Assembly (NCBI GenBank): GCA_032173965.1 | Contig: CM063285.1 | Coordinates: 24,649,660-24,713,659, forward strand | DNA length: 64,000 nucleotides | Direction: 5' to 3' | Origin: Sitta carolinensis | Lineage: Eukaryota; Chordata; Aves; Passeriformes; Sittidae | Shown here: piece by piece, positions 11,483 to 25,800 of the stretch | How positions within the stretch are numbered: the first letter of the stretch is position 1 | Layout: each line of letters starts with the position of its first letter | Notes under the pieces: generated by a model | Databases searched by the model: none | The model's input: only the letters and a program-made list of their open reading frames with translations | What the model was told of the DNA's origin: nothing | Position numbers and translations under genes: made by a program

Positions 11483-14400
11483 ATTTTCTTTCTAGTGTAT
11501 GTCACCACACATTTTTCTTATTTAAGATGTGTTCTTTTATTGCACTTTTCACCAAGTGCAAGTTAAGTGGTAAAGTTGATGGCAGTGCCTCTCATCTTCT
11601 GTCCCGTTCTTTGTACCTACAGACAAGAGACACTTGATAATGACAGTACCTTGATGACTGTCCTAACTGGATGGTAAGAAGGATAGGATTTCCCTACTGA
11701 GCAGAATTTAAAGATTACTGTGTAGCACACATGCTTCTTAGCATGAAATCCTCCAGCCAGATGATGCAGATACGAAAGGGTATTAGATCTTTTCACATAG
11801 ATTTTTTCACATATCACTTTGTCCTTTCCGAGACTCTGTTTTCATAGATATTGTTTGTTGATCACATATGTGTGGTCAACTACAGCTCTGGAAAGTGCCT
11901 TGAGAACTTTGACCAAAGGCTGCAGAAACATCATTAGAATCTACATAAAGAAAGAGAAATCACAGCATATGAATTTCTCATTGAGGATGTAGATACTGTT
12001 CACAAAATTGCCTGGCCTGGTACACAGCTGAAAAACTGATACTCAGGTTTTCTGAAGTACCAGCACCACAGTGGCAAAGTTTAGAGTTATCTATTCATCT
12101 GGTTTTTATCATTATTTTTAATATATAAATGTTAAGGATGTATTTAGCTGGGTTTTTTTTTACTTAGACTTTTATTTTTCTTATTACACTGCAAGAAACT
12201 CTTATTAACCTTTTCTAATAAAAATTGCACTTGAAAAGGATAAAGGAGAGGTGGAGATCCTTCCAATACCTAAAGAAACAGTAAGCTCTTCAGAAGGTCC
12301 ATGTTGTTTTCCCTCTGTGCAAAAATCATTGCAAGCAGCATTAGGCAATAAGTTAGTTCTATGTTGGTATGGCTCCATACCAATCATGGCAGGCATTTTT
12401 CAAAGAGGGAATTAAAATATTAGAAGTCTAAGTGAGTTAGGTGCCCATCCCATTTTAGACCTGAGCGTTAGGAGCAAACATTTTACCCGGACTCCTAAAA
12501 TCAAGACCAGATGCCTTTCTAAACACTGCTCTGTAATTCAACCATATTTTTATTGGACACAGTACAGGAATTACAGGGTGAAATTCCATGGTTTCTGTTA
12601 TGTAAGAAGTCAGACTACATGATGGCACGATCCCTTATGTCACTAAAATCTCCGAATAACTGAAGATGAAATCACATCTAATTTGCTCAAATTTCACTTC
12701 CTGGGTTCTTGTGTTGTCATAATTTCATGGAATCCCAGCCCCTGAAGCAAGTTCTGGGCTAAACAATGTAGGCAAGATTTGTATTTTTAATGTAACAAAA
12801 AAGGAAAGCCCTCGAAACTGGGAAAATCTTCCTGAGAAATTTCCACCATCTTTAATGTGCTTATGCCACTTCAAGATTGAGCTAAGGGGATGCATATCTG
12901 TGTTTTCACATTCACTCTAATGCTGTTATCACCAGGAAATAAATCAGGGAATTTATGCTGGGTTGGTATCTAAAGCATCATCTTTATCATCAAAATCAAA
13001 ATGCTGATAAAAGAAATAGAATCTATTTCTGGAATAGGACTCCTTTGAATCTACAAATGATAATGCCAACTGAAAAACAGAGGCTTTTCTCTTATTCTCA
13101 GGTTCAGTTATGATGGAATTCACAAATTTTCTTTTGAGTATGGAAAATATCTTCTCATTTTCAGCACTCTAGAAGCCGAGTATTTAGAAGAGTCCAAGTG
13201 TGTTGAAACTTCTGAAGAACTCTAATGTCAAGAAAACCTCTGCATATTAAACTACGCTCAACTATAAAATGAGTTTTAAATGTCTTTTCTGTTAGGCAGG
13301 ATTGCTGGAATGAAAGAAAACTGGAGATCAGTCCTGTCTAATGTAAGGTTCATTAACCAAAGAGCTCCCACCCCCTTACCAAAAAACAGCCCAGAGCAAT
13401 CAACTTCGGTGGGAAATGGAAGGAAACAATAGGTATGCTTCAACCTCAGGATTGTTTTTTCCTTCGGGTCTGTGAAGTCATTAGAAAACTCTGGTACCCT
13501 CTGCTGGCCAAGCAATAAATCTGTAGCCCCGGAGCCAAGATGACATTCCCACGAATGCCGACTCCCAAGCACATGAGCAGCTTGGACGCAAGAGCCACGT
13601 TGACCTGAATCCTCTTAGAGAGAAAAACCCATGAAACAACATATGAGAAAGTGCTAGTCAGAAAAAAGTTTCAGGCTACCAAGGGAGTGCTATAAAAAAA
13701 GATCTAACTAAGATATTTAACACTAGGTTTTTATTAAAGTATTTAAAAAATATTAAGCCTCTACCTAAGGGCGTTTGCTAGATTTCCAGAGTATATTGTA
13801 GCAGAGCTATTTAATGACTGCAGGCATGCTTGTGTTGTGTTCCTCTTGTCTTTCAGATCAGCTAAACAGAAGGAACATGGTGCCTCTAGTACACTGCTTA
13901 AACATCTAAAATGTGCATATGCATATTTCTTTGAAATGGAGTGATACCCTCTGTTACATGAGCTCACCTCTAAGCAGAGATCAGTGAAGTTAAAACTTTG
14001 TTTTATCCATTTAAAATAATGTGTATTTCGTGCCTTACAGTTCAGGAGGTTAAAAAGGTAAATGGTTTCACGTATACCATAAGCCTCTGCTAAAAAGAGG
14101 ACAATAATGATGAGCCAGACACTTTTTCAGAGGTGGAAAGTAACTAGTTAGAATAGTTAATCTTTCGAGATGCATCCCTGGCATTAAGTGGATTCTTCTC
14201 ATTCAGCTGAAGGTGCAACAGCTGGATTCTGTCATCCCTGACTGGGGCGGTCTTGTTAGTGTAGGATGACCTCTGGAGCACTAACACAGATAATACTGGC
14301 ACCTCTCTCCACTCTAATCAACTACCAGTCTGAGCAATTCTACAGGAGATGGGGGCATTAAGGCCATATTATTCTAAACAAAATTCATTGATGGTAGCAG

Positions 14401-16238
14401 AGTATTGTGACAGCAAAAGACAGATTTTGCCTTTCTCACCAAAGGTTTTTAGGGCTAAATTTGTGGAATGGTCTGTAAAAACAGCACAGCTCCGTATTTT
14501 CTCCCTTTTCTTAAAGTCATATTTTGCAAAACTGGACTGTTTGTATCAAGTATGTCTAAGCTAAGACTCTCACAGTTTTACTGCCATATATAAAACTGTT
14601 CATTGCAACCACACATAGTTAATGTGCTCTCTCTTCATCTCTTTCCACATAGATTAGAGCTGGCAGGAAATTTTTGGGCATTTAGCTGGAATGTGAAAGG
14701 CTCAGGTTCAAATTACTGTTCTGTCCTGCCCTGTTTCAGAGCAAGGCATTGAAAAAGGATCTTCTAGATCTGAACTGAGTACTCTTGTGGCTGGACTGGT
14801 GCTGTTTTGGTGACGGAGCTCTTGTATTTTGACCGTTTTTAAAGAAGCTTCACTAAAAACTGACCTCTTTTCATCATGTACATTAACTTCCACTGAAAAT
14901 ATTTCCTTCCATAAAGTTTTTAGTCATATCTAATACAGCTAGCTGTGCATGAAAAGAAAGAAAGACAACAGTAGTTATGAAGAAGTAAAATGAAGGTAGC
15001 TGACTTTGTTGAAAGGGATTCATTTGCCACACAGGCATTTGGTGTCCTGCATCACACTTTTTGCAGAACACAGGCATGCTGTTGATAAAAATGCACCAGT
15101 GCACCACATGAAAAGTACAATATGTTGATTTTATAGGCAGCAATAATTCTGTTTATCCTTAGCAATTATTAGAAAATTACCAATACCCACAGTCAACTAA
15201 ACTGAGGCTTCTGCTGCACTTGTAGTTTAATAGTAATAACATTTATTCTCTGAATCCTTGGGATATTGGAATGCTGATGCCTTGTGCCTGGGTAATATAG
15301 AGGCATTGTATTTGGTTGTGTTTAAGAGTGGCTTCAGTTGTGTTTGGGAGTGTTCACCTCCGATCCTACTCCTAAAAGCATGACAGAAATGAGTGTCTGC
15401 ATCTGAACTGAGTGTTTACATTTACTTTACTGTCAATGGTGAGAAATAGGGTGTCATTTACCCCCCAAAATAAATATTAGTTACTTGACAAATCCTGCCT
15501 TTGATTTTTTTCTGTCAAATGAGAAGAGAACAGTGATCAGCTGTGAACAATTTGGGGTGCTTACTTGCCCACAGTCCTTCATGTCAAAGATGGGAATAAG
15601 ACCCAAATCTCCAGGGTAGATTTGCTTAATTGGAGTAAATATTGTGTTGCACTCCCTGTTGACAATTTTATTACAACAACACCAGGCTTTATCTGTCATA
15701 CAGATGCAGTTTCTGTTGGGAGGCAAATTAATTACTCAGTGTTTGAGACAGGAGTACAAAACGTCCATGCATCTGAGGACTAGGCCATGACAAATACAGC
15801 CACGAAGGTCAAATGAAGTGTTTCTTTGGTGTGGGTGGAATGTCCCAGGAGAAGTGATAATGTTGTATAATTTCTTAAACTTTTAAAGGATCATGGAAAA
15901 TAAAAGCCTGATCTTTTAGAAAGTCATCAATACTACTGGTCTTCTTTAGCTGTATGCCCTAATCCTTCATCCTTTGAACTAATGATTGTAGATGAAGGGG
16001 AGGTGCCATCCTGTTTGTGAACCACTAAAGAAGGTTTCTTAAAGTTTTAATTTTCATGGGTTTTGGTAGAAACTAAAAGAATTTTAAGGTACAGGAACTC
16101 ATCTGGCCTTAGAGTAAAACTTTGTTGAGATGGAAGACAAGAAGAGAGCATGATTTTGACACAACTTTCAGCAGAGAACACAAATGTTAGCGGAATCTGT
16201 GAGGTTTTTATTTCAATTTAAAAACTAAATAAAACCTG
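11483..16238. other. Unique sequence, no gene seen
   Basis: No repeat family or convincing exon is seen. A short segment around 13450-13615 is richer in GC and holds several CpGs (CTTCGGG, CCCCGG, CACGAATGCCG, GGACGC, CCACGTT), which stands out against its AT-rich surroundings but matches nothing I know. Confidence 0.4.
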
Positions 16239-16253
16239 AAAAAAAAAAAAAAA
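16239..16253 (+). repeat. Poly-A tract (15 A)
   Basis: Run of 15 A followed by a short GA stretch. An AATAAAACC string lies just upstream, but I see no recognisable retrocopy 5' of it, so it is recorded as simple sequence. Confidence 0.85.
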
Positions 16254-18935
16254 GAGAGAATAAAGAAATCATCAGGAAATGATCACTAACTTGGTCCTTA
16301 GGACACTCATTGAGCCCTCAGTTTCAGTCCTGCATCTGCCTGATGCATACCTGGCCTGTAATCCTGATGTCCCATATCCCATACTAGTTTGTCTGCTGCA
16401 AAGAAATTCTTGCTCTTCTTATTAAATCTGTCAAGCCCATCACAGCTTTTGCAGCCTTCCCACTCTCTCCTTGGAAAGATCATGTTTTGATTGCAGATTG
16501 CTTGGAGCATGTAGGTGATTTGCTGATTTTGTATCTTTTGCTCAAAGAAGATTTTAACCCTTTCCTTTTTGTCTGATTTTGCCCATGTCCTCTTTGTGAT
16601 TTCTTCTACTGTTTATATTTCTTGTATTAACCACATCCAGGTGGTTTACTCTTCCCATTGTTCCCTGAAACCCCTGCAACATATTTTCCTGATTGAACAC
16701 TGTCAGCAGGGGGAGCATCAACAAAACAGGAGACTTCCACTAGGGTTACTGGATCTTCATGGAGGAATGGAGTCGGACTTCCAGAATCTTAAAGACAGAA
16801 GTTTGGCCGTCAACATGTACAGCAAAGACAGTTCCACGACTGGAAATGTTGACTCACATGTAAAAGATAGAGATCTCTTTGTATTTAAATGGAAAGAAAA
16901 AGTGCTAACCTACATACATGTCAGAGTTGCCATTTAAAAAAAAAGGATAGCATGGTGTGTTCGTAAAATAAGATTGTGTTTGAGGTCTTTCTCCAATTAT
17001 TTAAAATTATTTATTTTAGATATTCACTTTTTTTGTTGTGTTCCTTGACCAGCGTCTCTCTAGAGAGTGAGTTAGTTCTTTGCTGGTGAATTTCAAGGCT
17101 AATAAATGATGTTGATATTGACCAAATGAAAAATAAACCAATTTTGATTATGCTGGCATTGAAAGAAAACAACTTGGGCAATCTTTGCCGTCTGGACATG
17201 CCGTACATTTGGCTGATTCTTTCCTTTAGTGAGTCATTGTTTTCTGGTAAATGCTGATTACGACTCCATGTGCATTTGTGAAAATCTCATCAGGCTAGGC
17301 TGTTGTAATTAGTGCAAACATCAATATGCTATCAACATATGCCAAAATAAAAATGGTGCATCCTAGATTCTATATTAAGAATCCAGAGTTAACATATATA
17401 ACACAAAGTATGAATAATTGTATAAAATTATCATTAAATATTTTATCACAAAAAAATTGCGGTAATTAGAAACAGATAATTCACTGTAAGGATGTTACAA
17501 GGAGGCATATGCTTGAACAACTTGTGTACACTAAGAGTGGAATGAAAATATGAATTTTAAGTCTAAATTAATTATAACTATTCACTAAACATGACATGAA
17601 AATAAACTTTTAAGACTCTCCAACCACAGTGGAGTAGAGAAACATCAAGTTTTCTAGAGTGATCCTACTTGGGTGTATAAGATTTCTCCCTAAACTTGTG
17701 GGATTTTGAGTTTATCAACCCCCAGAAGAGGGTCTGTCCTGGCTAAGGGAAGTCAGTGATGCTCATGTCTCAAACCAGCAGTGAATGTTCAGGACCAAGA
17801 CCAGGGACAGATGAGAAGAGAACTGGTGTTAGGTCCTACAATTGGTGCCACACCCATTGCTTCTCTGAAAATATGGGAAGATCTCTTTTTCCTCACCACA
17901 ATTGTTTTCTGATCCCAAAGCTAGAAGCACACAATGCTTCCAGAGCTTTGGCATTGTTAAAGCTGACTGTGGGACTGTGATTGCTTTGGTACCAGAAGAT
18001 GATGTGAGTAGGTACCAGCTGACTGATGTAACTAGAGACCTTCTTTGCCTATGTTTGGGTCCCACCCTAAGTGCTTCTTGTGGTGTAACATTAGAACATG
18101 CCACAGTTTTTAAAAATACTTATCCATGTGGTTTATAAATACAGAAGTACTGTTCTTTCCTATAGAAAAACACAAGCAGATGAATTAGTATATGATCACA
18201 TAGGAAGACACCAGTATTGCAAAGTCTTGAATTTTTGTCTTCTAAGTCCTAAGGCAGATGTTAAACAAATAGATCCTCTTTCTTCTCTGCATGTGCTTGA
18301 TGTTTCGCTAGCAAACATTGTAAAGCTGTGATTTTCTTTTCTCCTGGGCCTTTTTTCTGCAACATATGTATGTCTTTAGCTCTTCAAGTTAAATAGGTAC
18401 AGTTTTTCATGCAGTAAACCAATTGGAATATATAGTATTCCTATGTTTAAAATGCCTTTGAAGACTCTTCCAAAGCTCACTGAAGCCAATGACATCTTTG
18501 TTTAATTTCAATGGAATATGAATCAGGATGTGAATTGAAAGAGAAAATGTGGTCCTGCTTCTGCACTGAGAATTAATGCAGGCATCCTTGAAAATATAGG
18601 ATGTTATTTGGTTGTAGAAATAATGAGAGCATATGGGATCATAGACTTAAGAGAAATGTCTGTTTCACACTTTCTAAAGTATGCATTATAGTCTGAAGCA
18701 GTACCTCTCTGAACAAAACTTCAGCACACAGATATCTTCTCTGAGAAAAGAGAATTTTTTCACCAAATTTTGTTCTATTATGAATTCAGTGTAACTGAAG
18801 AGAAAATATATCTTTCTACTTAAAATAGATTTAGAAGAATATAGTAATTTACAAAAATATTGCAAATCAAATTAAAATAACAGCCTGAGTTTTGCTTAAC
18901 ATAGCAATGTTTTCATTTATCCAAGAGCTGTTAAT
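16254..18935. other. Unique sequence, no gene seen
   Basis: Several short open frames overlap between 17756 and 18331 on both strands. None resembles a known protein. No RNA gene or repeat family is recognised. Confidence 0.4.
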
Positions 18936-19858
18936 CGTGGAATCATAGGATAATTTGGGTTGAAAGACTCATTTCAAGGTCTTCTAATCCAAATCCCCCT
19001 GCAATGAGCAGGGACATTTTCAACCAGAGCAGGCTGCTCAGAGCTCCATCCAACCTGACCTTGAATATTTGCAGGGGTGGAGCATCCACCACCTTTCTGG
19101 ACAACATGTTCCAGTGTTTCATCACTCTCACTCAAAAATTCATTCCATTTTTCTTTGTCTGAATCTATCCGCTTTTAATTTAAAACCATTATCCACTGTC
19201 CTATTTCAAAAAACCTCACTAAAATGTTTTTAATTACTGAAAAGTCATCATAAGGTCTCCCTGGAGCCTTCTCTTCTCCAAGCTAGGAAGTCCTTATTCT
19301 CTTACTCTGTCTTCAGAGAAGAGGTGCTCCTTCGATTATTTTTGTGACCTCTGGATTTGCTCCAATAGGTCAACATGCTTCTAATCCCAGAGAGCTGGAT
19401 GCATACTTCAGGTGGGGTCTCATAAGAGTGTAGAAGAGGGGCAGAATCCACTCCCTCATCCTGCTGGCCATGCTGCTTTGGATGCAGAGTTGTGTTTCTG
19501 AGCTGTGAGTGCACATGGCCAGGTCACATCCAGCCTCTCACCCACCAGCACCCCCAAGCCCTGCAGGGCAGGGCTGCTCTGGGTCTGTTCATCCCCAGCC
19601 TGTGTCAATACCAGGGGTTGCCCCAAACCAGGTGCAGCACCTTGCGCTTGGCTTTGTTCAGCCTTGCATTGAGCTTCCCCCTGAGATGAACTCAGTTGAT
19701 TGGAGCATGATGCTAGTGATGCCACGGTTGGGGGTTTGGTCCCCAGAGGGGACACTCACTTAAGAGCTAAACTCAGTGATCTTTGTGAGTCCCTTCCAAC
19801 TCACAATATTTTGTGATCCTCAAGTTTGACCAGGTCCCTCCAAATGGTATCACATTGA
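18936..19858 (-). mobile_element. CR1 LINE fragment, minus strand, interrupted by a SINE
   Basis: The CR1 3' end is at the left (TGGAATCATAGGATAATTTG, near 18938). It is followed rightwards by the usual reverse-strand CR1 landmarks: CCCCCTGCAATGAGCAGGGAC, the ATCCAACCTGACCTTGAATA block, the CATCCACCACCTTTCTGG block, and further in the string GGTGCAGCACCTTGCGCTTGG. The sequence breaks at about 19681 and resumes at 19819 with CTCAAGTTTGACCAGGTCCC and a following ATGGTATC, which is the next part of the CR1 reading (CTCAAGCCTGTCCAGGTCCC-like in the consensus I remember). The LINE is therefore continuous across the nested SINE. It is 5'-truncated and has many differences from the consensus, so it is inactive. 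Confidence 0.88.
19681..19818 (+). mobile_element. tRNA-Ile-derived SINE with CR1 tail (TguSINE1-like)
   Basis: The head aligns by eye with tRNA-Ile: an A-box-like GAACTCAGTTGATTGG (19688-19703), an anticodon-arm stretch ATGATGCTAGTGATGCC, and a B-box-like GGGTTTGGTCC (19732-19742). The tail (about 19755-19818) reads AACTCAGTGATCTTTGTGAG, then TCCCTTCCAACTCACAATAT and a terminal TTTGTGATCC, the 3' end recognised by CR1 reverse transcriptase. A tRNA-Ile head joined to a CR1 tail is the architecture I recall for TguSINE1, reported from the zebra finch and other passerines. The left boundary is uncertain by about 10 bases because the CR1 target is itself diverged there. The copy has several changes in its promoter boxes, so present transcription is doubtful. 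Confidence 0.82.
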
Positions 19859-22800
19859 TTTTTAAGAATTGTTTTCAGGTTTGACAAAGCTACAGCAAAC
19901 TGAAAATTCTGTTGAGCACACACAGTCAAAACCATTTGGGAGTCTCCTGGACAAATCTCTTACTAACTGCATAAACACTGTGTCCTGTTAATTAAACAGA
20001 ATGATTCAACAATTAAGAAGTTTTCATAGGTCAATTTTTTGAATGATTTTAGAAAAAAAATGGAGGAAAACCCTATGTGCTTTAAGGTAATAGAAACATG
20101 AAAACTCCACAATTTGTCAATGTGTTGTTATCATTAACAGGATTGTTTATTTTAAAAAAAGCCCCCACCTTTCAGAGATGATTATTTCCTTAATTTTTTT
20201 TAATCTGTTAAATTATGTTGTTTCTGAAAAAGATTTTTTTAAGTGAAAAGAAAAATTATAACTTCCATTTCAACTTCATCACAATCTTTGGGAATTTAAA
20301 TTTTAAATATCTGTTTTATCCAAATTTATTTACTGTAAACTGTAATACAAGAAATCAGATTTGACACAAATTGTTTTGATTTGACCTTAAACAATTTTTC
20401 TAAAGAAGGGAAGAAAACGTCCACCACTCTGGAGAGTGAATACATGGCGGGTTACATGGAAGTGTGCTCTGTAAAACCACAAACCTTTCAGCTGCTGGCA
20501 GCTGTTCACTCCTGATTAATACAAGATGAGTCCATTGCGCTGTGAGTGCAATAGTGCTGCGGGACTGAAGAACCAGCTTTGAATTGAAAATCACTTGAAT
20601 GTGAACAAGGTATTTGCTGATGAGATGGGATCAGAGAGAACTGTTATTTTCCTTGTAAGCCTTCAATATCATCTAAAGCCAATACTGTTGCAGACTTGCC
20701 TCTGTTTGAACAGCACTCTACTTGCACTGTACATTTGCTCATGGAGACAATAAAAATTGCTACAAACAGAAAGAAAATGTTTTTCTGGTAAACTATAGCC
20801 TTCTATCAAACACTTCCTGTTGTCTTCAGAGCAAACCTAAAATTTAATCATTTTTCTTGACCATTAAGTCTTTTGAATATTTTTCGGCTTTCTCAATTAC
20901 CTATCTATCTCAGCAATCAACCTATTGTAACTGAGGAAATACCCTTCAAGAAGCATATTAGGGATGTCATTTCAGTGATTATTTTCTATGGAATAATTAC
21001 CATTTTGTTTCATTAGTGGCTTTCTGGTTCTAATCAGACATTTACTTTTCACATTCCCCAAACAAGGTTGCCCAGCATATGTTAAGGGAGCTGTGTGTGT
21101 ACCATATGGCTAGGAATAATAAATGCTGTATAAAATGGGGAGAGTGAAAGTGGAAGAGTAATGTAATATAATAGATAATGAATTCAGCTACATTATATGA
21201 TTTTAGCATTGTGACGATGCAAAGATGAAGTAGCACACATGGACTTTAAACCCCATCAATTTTTCCCTTTCAGTATTCTAAACTGAAATTTCTTTTCCCT
21301 CATCTTGATCAGATGTCTCTGCAATCATGAAACAGCAAAGAGGGAAGGCTTAATTTTTGTATAGAATTGTACTATTTAACTCCAGTTTTAAGAGAGGTAA
21401 AGCACATTAAGTCCAAATATGTGGAACTGGAATCACCATGGAGACAGGCCTGTGATGTGTGGGCATTAGGGTACATTTTCTGTGTGCAAAACAGCATTCT
21501 GGTAATTTATAAGGAGCAAGACCACATACTCTGGGTTATGCTAAAAAATGTAGGCTCCAAAATAAACCTAAACATTCATTTTAGAACTTGGATGAACTTC
21601 AGAAAGTGAATTTTCACATTGCTCTAATCATCTGCTATTAAGGTTTGAAGTCTGTAAGAATCCTCAGCTTAAATCACTAGAATGAAGATCCAAATAAAAA
21701 TGCTTTGATTTCCTCACCAATATCCACAATTCTTAAAATGTGTTCTGGAAAATAAAATGCTTGTTGGATGATAACATGAGATATAGAAGGGACATTTTGA
21801 GTCATAATCTTGCAAAAATTGCTATCTGATATTAGACCTTATTAGAGTTTGGCTTATTCTGTGATCATAATCCCACATAGTACTGAAGTTTTCAGACTAC
21901 ATATTAATAGTGAAATGTGCATTTGGCTGGGCAGCTCTCTGATTTTCTCTCAATAGAAATCTGAACAAATTATCTGAATGAAAGCTGACTCAGAGCTAAC
22001 CACCTTGGTCCTCACACAGCCTGATCCTAATAGTGCCACATTTCAAAAGTGTGTTAATGCTGAAGGTTAAACACACTGAATGCTCACACTTCTACTTCTG
22101 GCATGTGTATTATAGTAAGGGCTGTACATCATATACTGTCTGTAACCTTGCTTACAAGGATTATAACTTATGATTGTTACAGCTGCAAGTTATTTAATAC
22201 CAATACCTAAAAGCTGTGCTCATTAGGTTCCTAACCCATGTCTTTCCCTGAAAAGCGTTTTATCATAGTTGGCAATATCAATAATTTTACTTAAAGTAAG
22301 TAATACAGCCCTGCCTTGATTTTATGATTTAAAGGTAGTTACTGAGAACCCTTGAGTTCTTAACATATAATTTAGGTTCAGCTAAATGTACACAAGACCT
22401 CACTTATTGGAGAATCAGAGGTGTATAAATACATATTAGTTTTTCTTTCCAGCTTTTGTTTCAAGCATACCTAGTAGATTTATTGCTTGACTACTTCGGT
22501 AGTCTGACTCCCTGTGGTGATTTCCAAAGGTCTGCAGGCAGGAATATACTCTTACTGTTGCAAAAGATTATGACATCATGGATGTTAAAAAGAGAATGAA
22601 TGATGTGGTTAGTCATGCATTCAATATATTACTAAAGAGGGGGTTATATGGAAACATGGCCTCTCTGTCAGGTAGAATAAATGACAGATATAATTTGTTT
22701 TGTCCTTTTCTTAAAAGAACAAGGGAGAGGAGATAATCTGTCTTAATAAGGGCATGCTTAGAGTATCAACCAACAAGAAAGTAATATATTCTTAAACATC

Positions 22801-25800
22801 CATATGTGATCTCCTTATTAAATTTGGATGTTGAGCTAAATTTAAAGTATCAACATATAAATCAGTCAGTCAGTTAAATTAGCCAATTTTATACTGATAA
22901 ATGGGAGTTAATAAAGCAATTACTTCTTTCTGAACCATAAGGCTCTGGTTTCCAAATCAGTTGTATGAGTTATGGATTACTGACATAATTTACAGGTTTT
23001 CATTTACATGACTTATACCCTTGATTTCTGAGGAATTAGTCCTTTATTGTATTAAAGGCACAACAAAACAGCATTAGCGTAACATTACGGTTGAAGCAAA
23101 GCAACAAAACTCTGACTTCTCAATTTATGGTGACAGTGTCTAGCTGCTGTTGTTCATAACATACAGAGAGCTAAGGACAGCATTGTTGCCTCAGTATTGA
23201 AAGTCATGACTTCTCAATGTGTGTGTCATGACCTGTGTTCTATACCTGTTGAGTTTTGCCCTTTTTTTCCCTCAATTCCATAAGTACACACACTAGCAGG
23301 CAGTTCTGCACCTATGCTGGCCATTTGCTCTGAAAGAGGTGGTATTAAAACTTGTCAGTGTATTGCCACATAACCTTCACGTTTTCTATTTTTATGAGGC
23401 TCAGCTTTGTAGAGGTTGACATCATTGAAGGATTGGAAATTATTTCAATGTGAGCAAGGTCAAGCCTATATAAGGTGTGCCTTAAATAAATTTTCATTTT
23501 AATTTTTCACACTCTTTTCTCCTTTTAATGCTTACAGCATGATATTCTATCCAGATAGAAGTAACCTGTCTCTTGGGCCACACAAGTCTTGAAGAGTTGC
23601 ACAAACTAGCCAAAGTCAGGTAGAATTTCACTGGAGACCAATCAGTTCTTTGCAAAGAGGTTCTAAAACTTAAGAAAGGTAATGGTTTTCAGATTAAATT
23701 GTTTACCATTGTCTATCATGTTACTTGTTGGGAGTACAGTAACAGCAATGGCAATAGCTGTTAGGAGAGAGAGCAATAAGAACATATAAGGAAGACTTCA
23801 TGATGCATGCTGATGGTGACAGTGTGGCTCAGTTCTTCAGTGTTTCAAAAGAGAATCCCCAAAAAACAACCAACCAACTGAAAAAAAACCCAACAAAACA
23901 ACAAAACAAACTGACAACCCACAAATCTCCAAACCAAGCCCTAAATCATTAAAATAATATTGTGATTGAAAATATAATTTTTCTCATTAAAAAATTGGTG
24001 GTGATGCAATAAGCTGAGAAATTAAAGGTATTTAGTGCCTGAGACATCCCAAATAAAAGTAAGGAATGAATAAGAAGATAGAGACAGAAGTCAGGTAGAT
24101 ACAAAGGAACCAATAGCCCATTTGCTGCAGAACTCTCAAGACAAAAAGCCCCCAAACAATACAAGAATTATATGGCCAGGAGTAGGATTGTCTGAGACCT
24201 GGCCTAAATGTCAGACTCCGTTTTACAGACTAGCAGAATTAACAAGGATCGGGTGAAAGAGTAAGTCTAGTCTTCTTATTTACTTTGTTATATTTACCTT
24301 GCATGCAATCCAGAAACTGGGTTGACGCTAAGTGTGGGATGAACAATTTAGGAGATTGTCTTTTATCTCCCCAGTGTAGTTCCATTCAAATATCAACAGC
24401 TAATAGATAGGCAAGGTTTATAGCTTCTATTTTTCTTAATGGCATGATCAATGCTGCTGTGTGATATGGAGCCAGTACACTTATTCACTTTCTATAAAGG
24501 AACTATTTTAATTAATGAAAGGAATCTTCCAATGACAGGAATTTTGGTTTTTCCTCACTTAAAAGTATTGAAACACATAAATATTTACTCCCATAATTAT
24601 TATATATCAGTATCTGCCCAATGCATCATATATTTTAAAGCTCAGTCTGAGTTCCAAACATTAATGGTCCAAACAGTAACTCATGACAGAGGTAGTCAGG
24701 TGGTCATCTCCTTGGTATGTGTTGGAGAGTAAGAATTGTTTTCAGATGTCAGACTGTATAAAAATGCTTCTAAGGAGATATCATAATGGATTTCTTTAAT
24801 TTTACCAACATTTATCCTCAAGCCTTATGTAATTGGCTAATACCTATTGTGTTAAATAGCTTTGACCAGAGCAATTTGGTCTCCACTGCTGGCATTAATA
24901 TTACTGCAAGGCATCAATAGTTTCTTCCAGTTATAGGCAGATAGGTGTTACCTATCACATGCCGGGATAACAGAAAGATAAATGGATTTACTGCCAAATA
25001 AAATATATTCATAATAAAATATCAAAGAATCTTGATAAACTTTATTAAAAAGGCCAATTTTTGATAGATCCAACAGAAACTAGTTAGACTGACTAAACTA
25101 TTCCACTGTTGACTCAAGAGCAGCCGAACTGCTTCCATTTATACACCTATCTTTTTGGCTTCAAAGAAAATGAAAGTTATTTATTTAAAAGAAGTGGCAT
25201 TTTGGCAAAACTTCACATTTCCCTTCAGTCATCTATAAATTTATGAGATTTTAGTTAGCAGAACTTTCCTTAATATACCTTCCAGGATGTTAAAGGAAAG
25301 CTATTTGTTTATGGTATACGGAGCGATGCCAGAGCTGGCTAGTCTGGAGACAAGATTTTTCAAGCTTTTGATCTGCAGGCTCTGGTTTCCAGAATGTTGA
25401 GATCCATGTTAAAAAGGAATCTGGAGTACAGGGTCTGTTCAATGCATTGCCACAATTATAAAACAGAACCAGATAAAAGGACTGATAAGGGTGGATTAAA
25501 AATATGGAACAATGACTGCAAGAATGGTGACCAAAAGGACAATGGTCTATATAGAGAAAATATTACAAAATCGAGAAATGTGTGGAAGAGGTGAATAGAA
25601 GATCTTTATGTACTTTTTCTCCACACAAGAACTCAGCGCATGAAAACAGTGTCAAGACAAGGCCATTTTTTTCTCCTCACAGAAATAAATGGTGGTCATG
25701 GAGTACTGCGGTACAGAGTTGTTAGCCACAGAGTGCTAATGGAAAGTAAAATACAAAAGTAATTGGAATCAAATACCTGGAAGATGGATCCATTGGTTAC

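Noticed and set aside
17756..18331. Cluster of overlapping short open frames on both strands, suspected as a retroelement remnant
   Set aside because: No gag, polymerase or other domain could be identified, and no repeat boundaries or target duplications are visible.
21367..21609. Open frame containing CDVWALG, resembling the DxWxxG motif of protein kinases
   Set aside because: No catalytic loop, DFG or other kinase subdomain lies on either side in any frame, so the match is coincidental.
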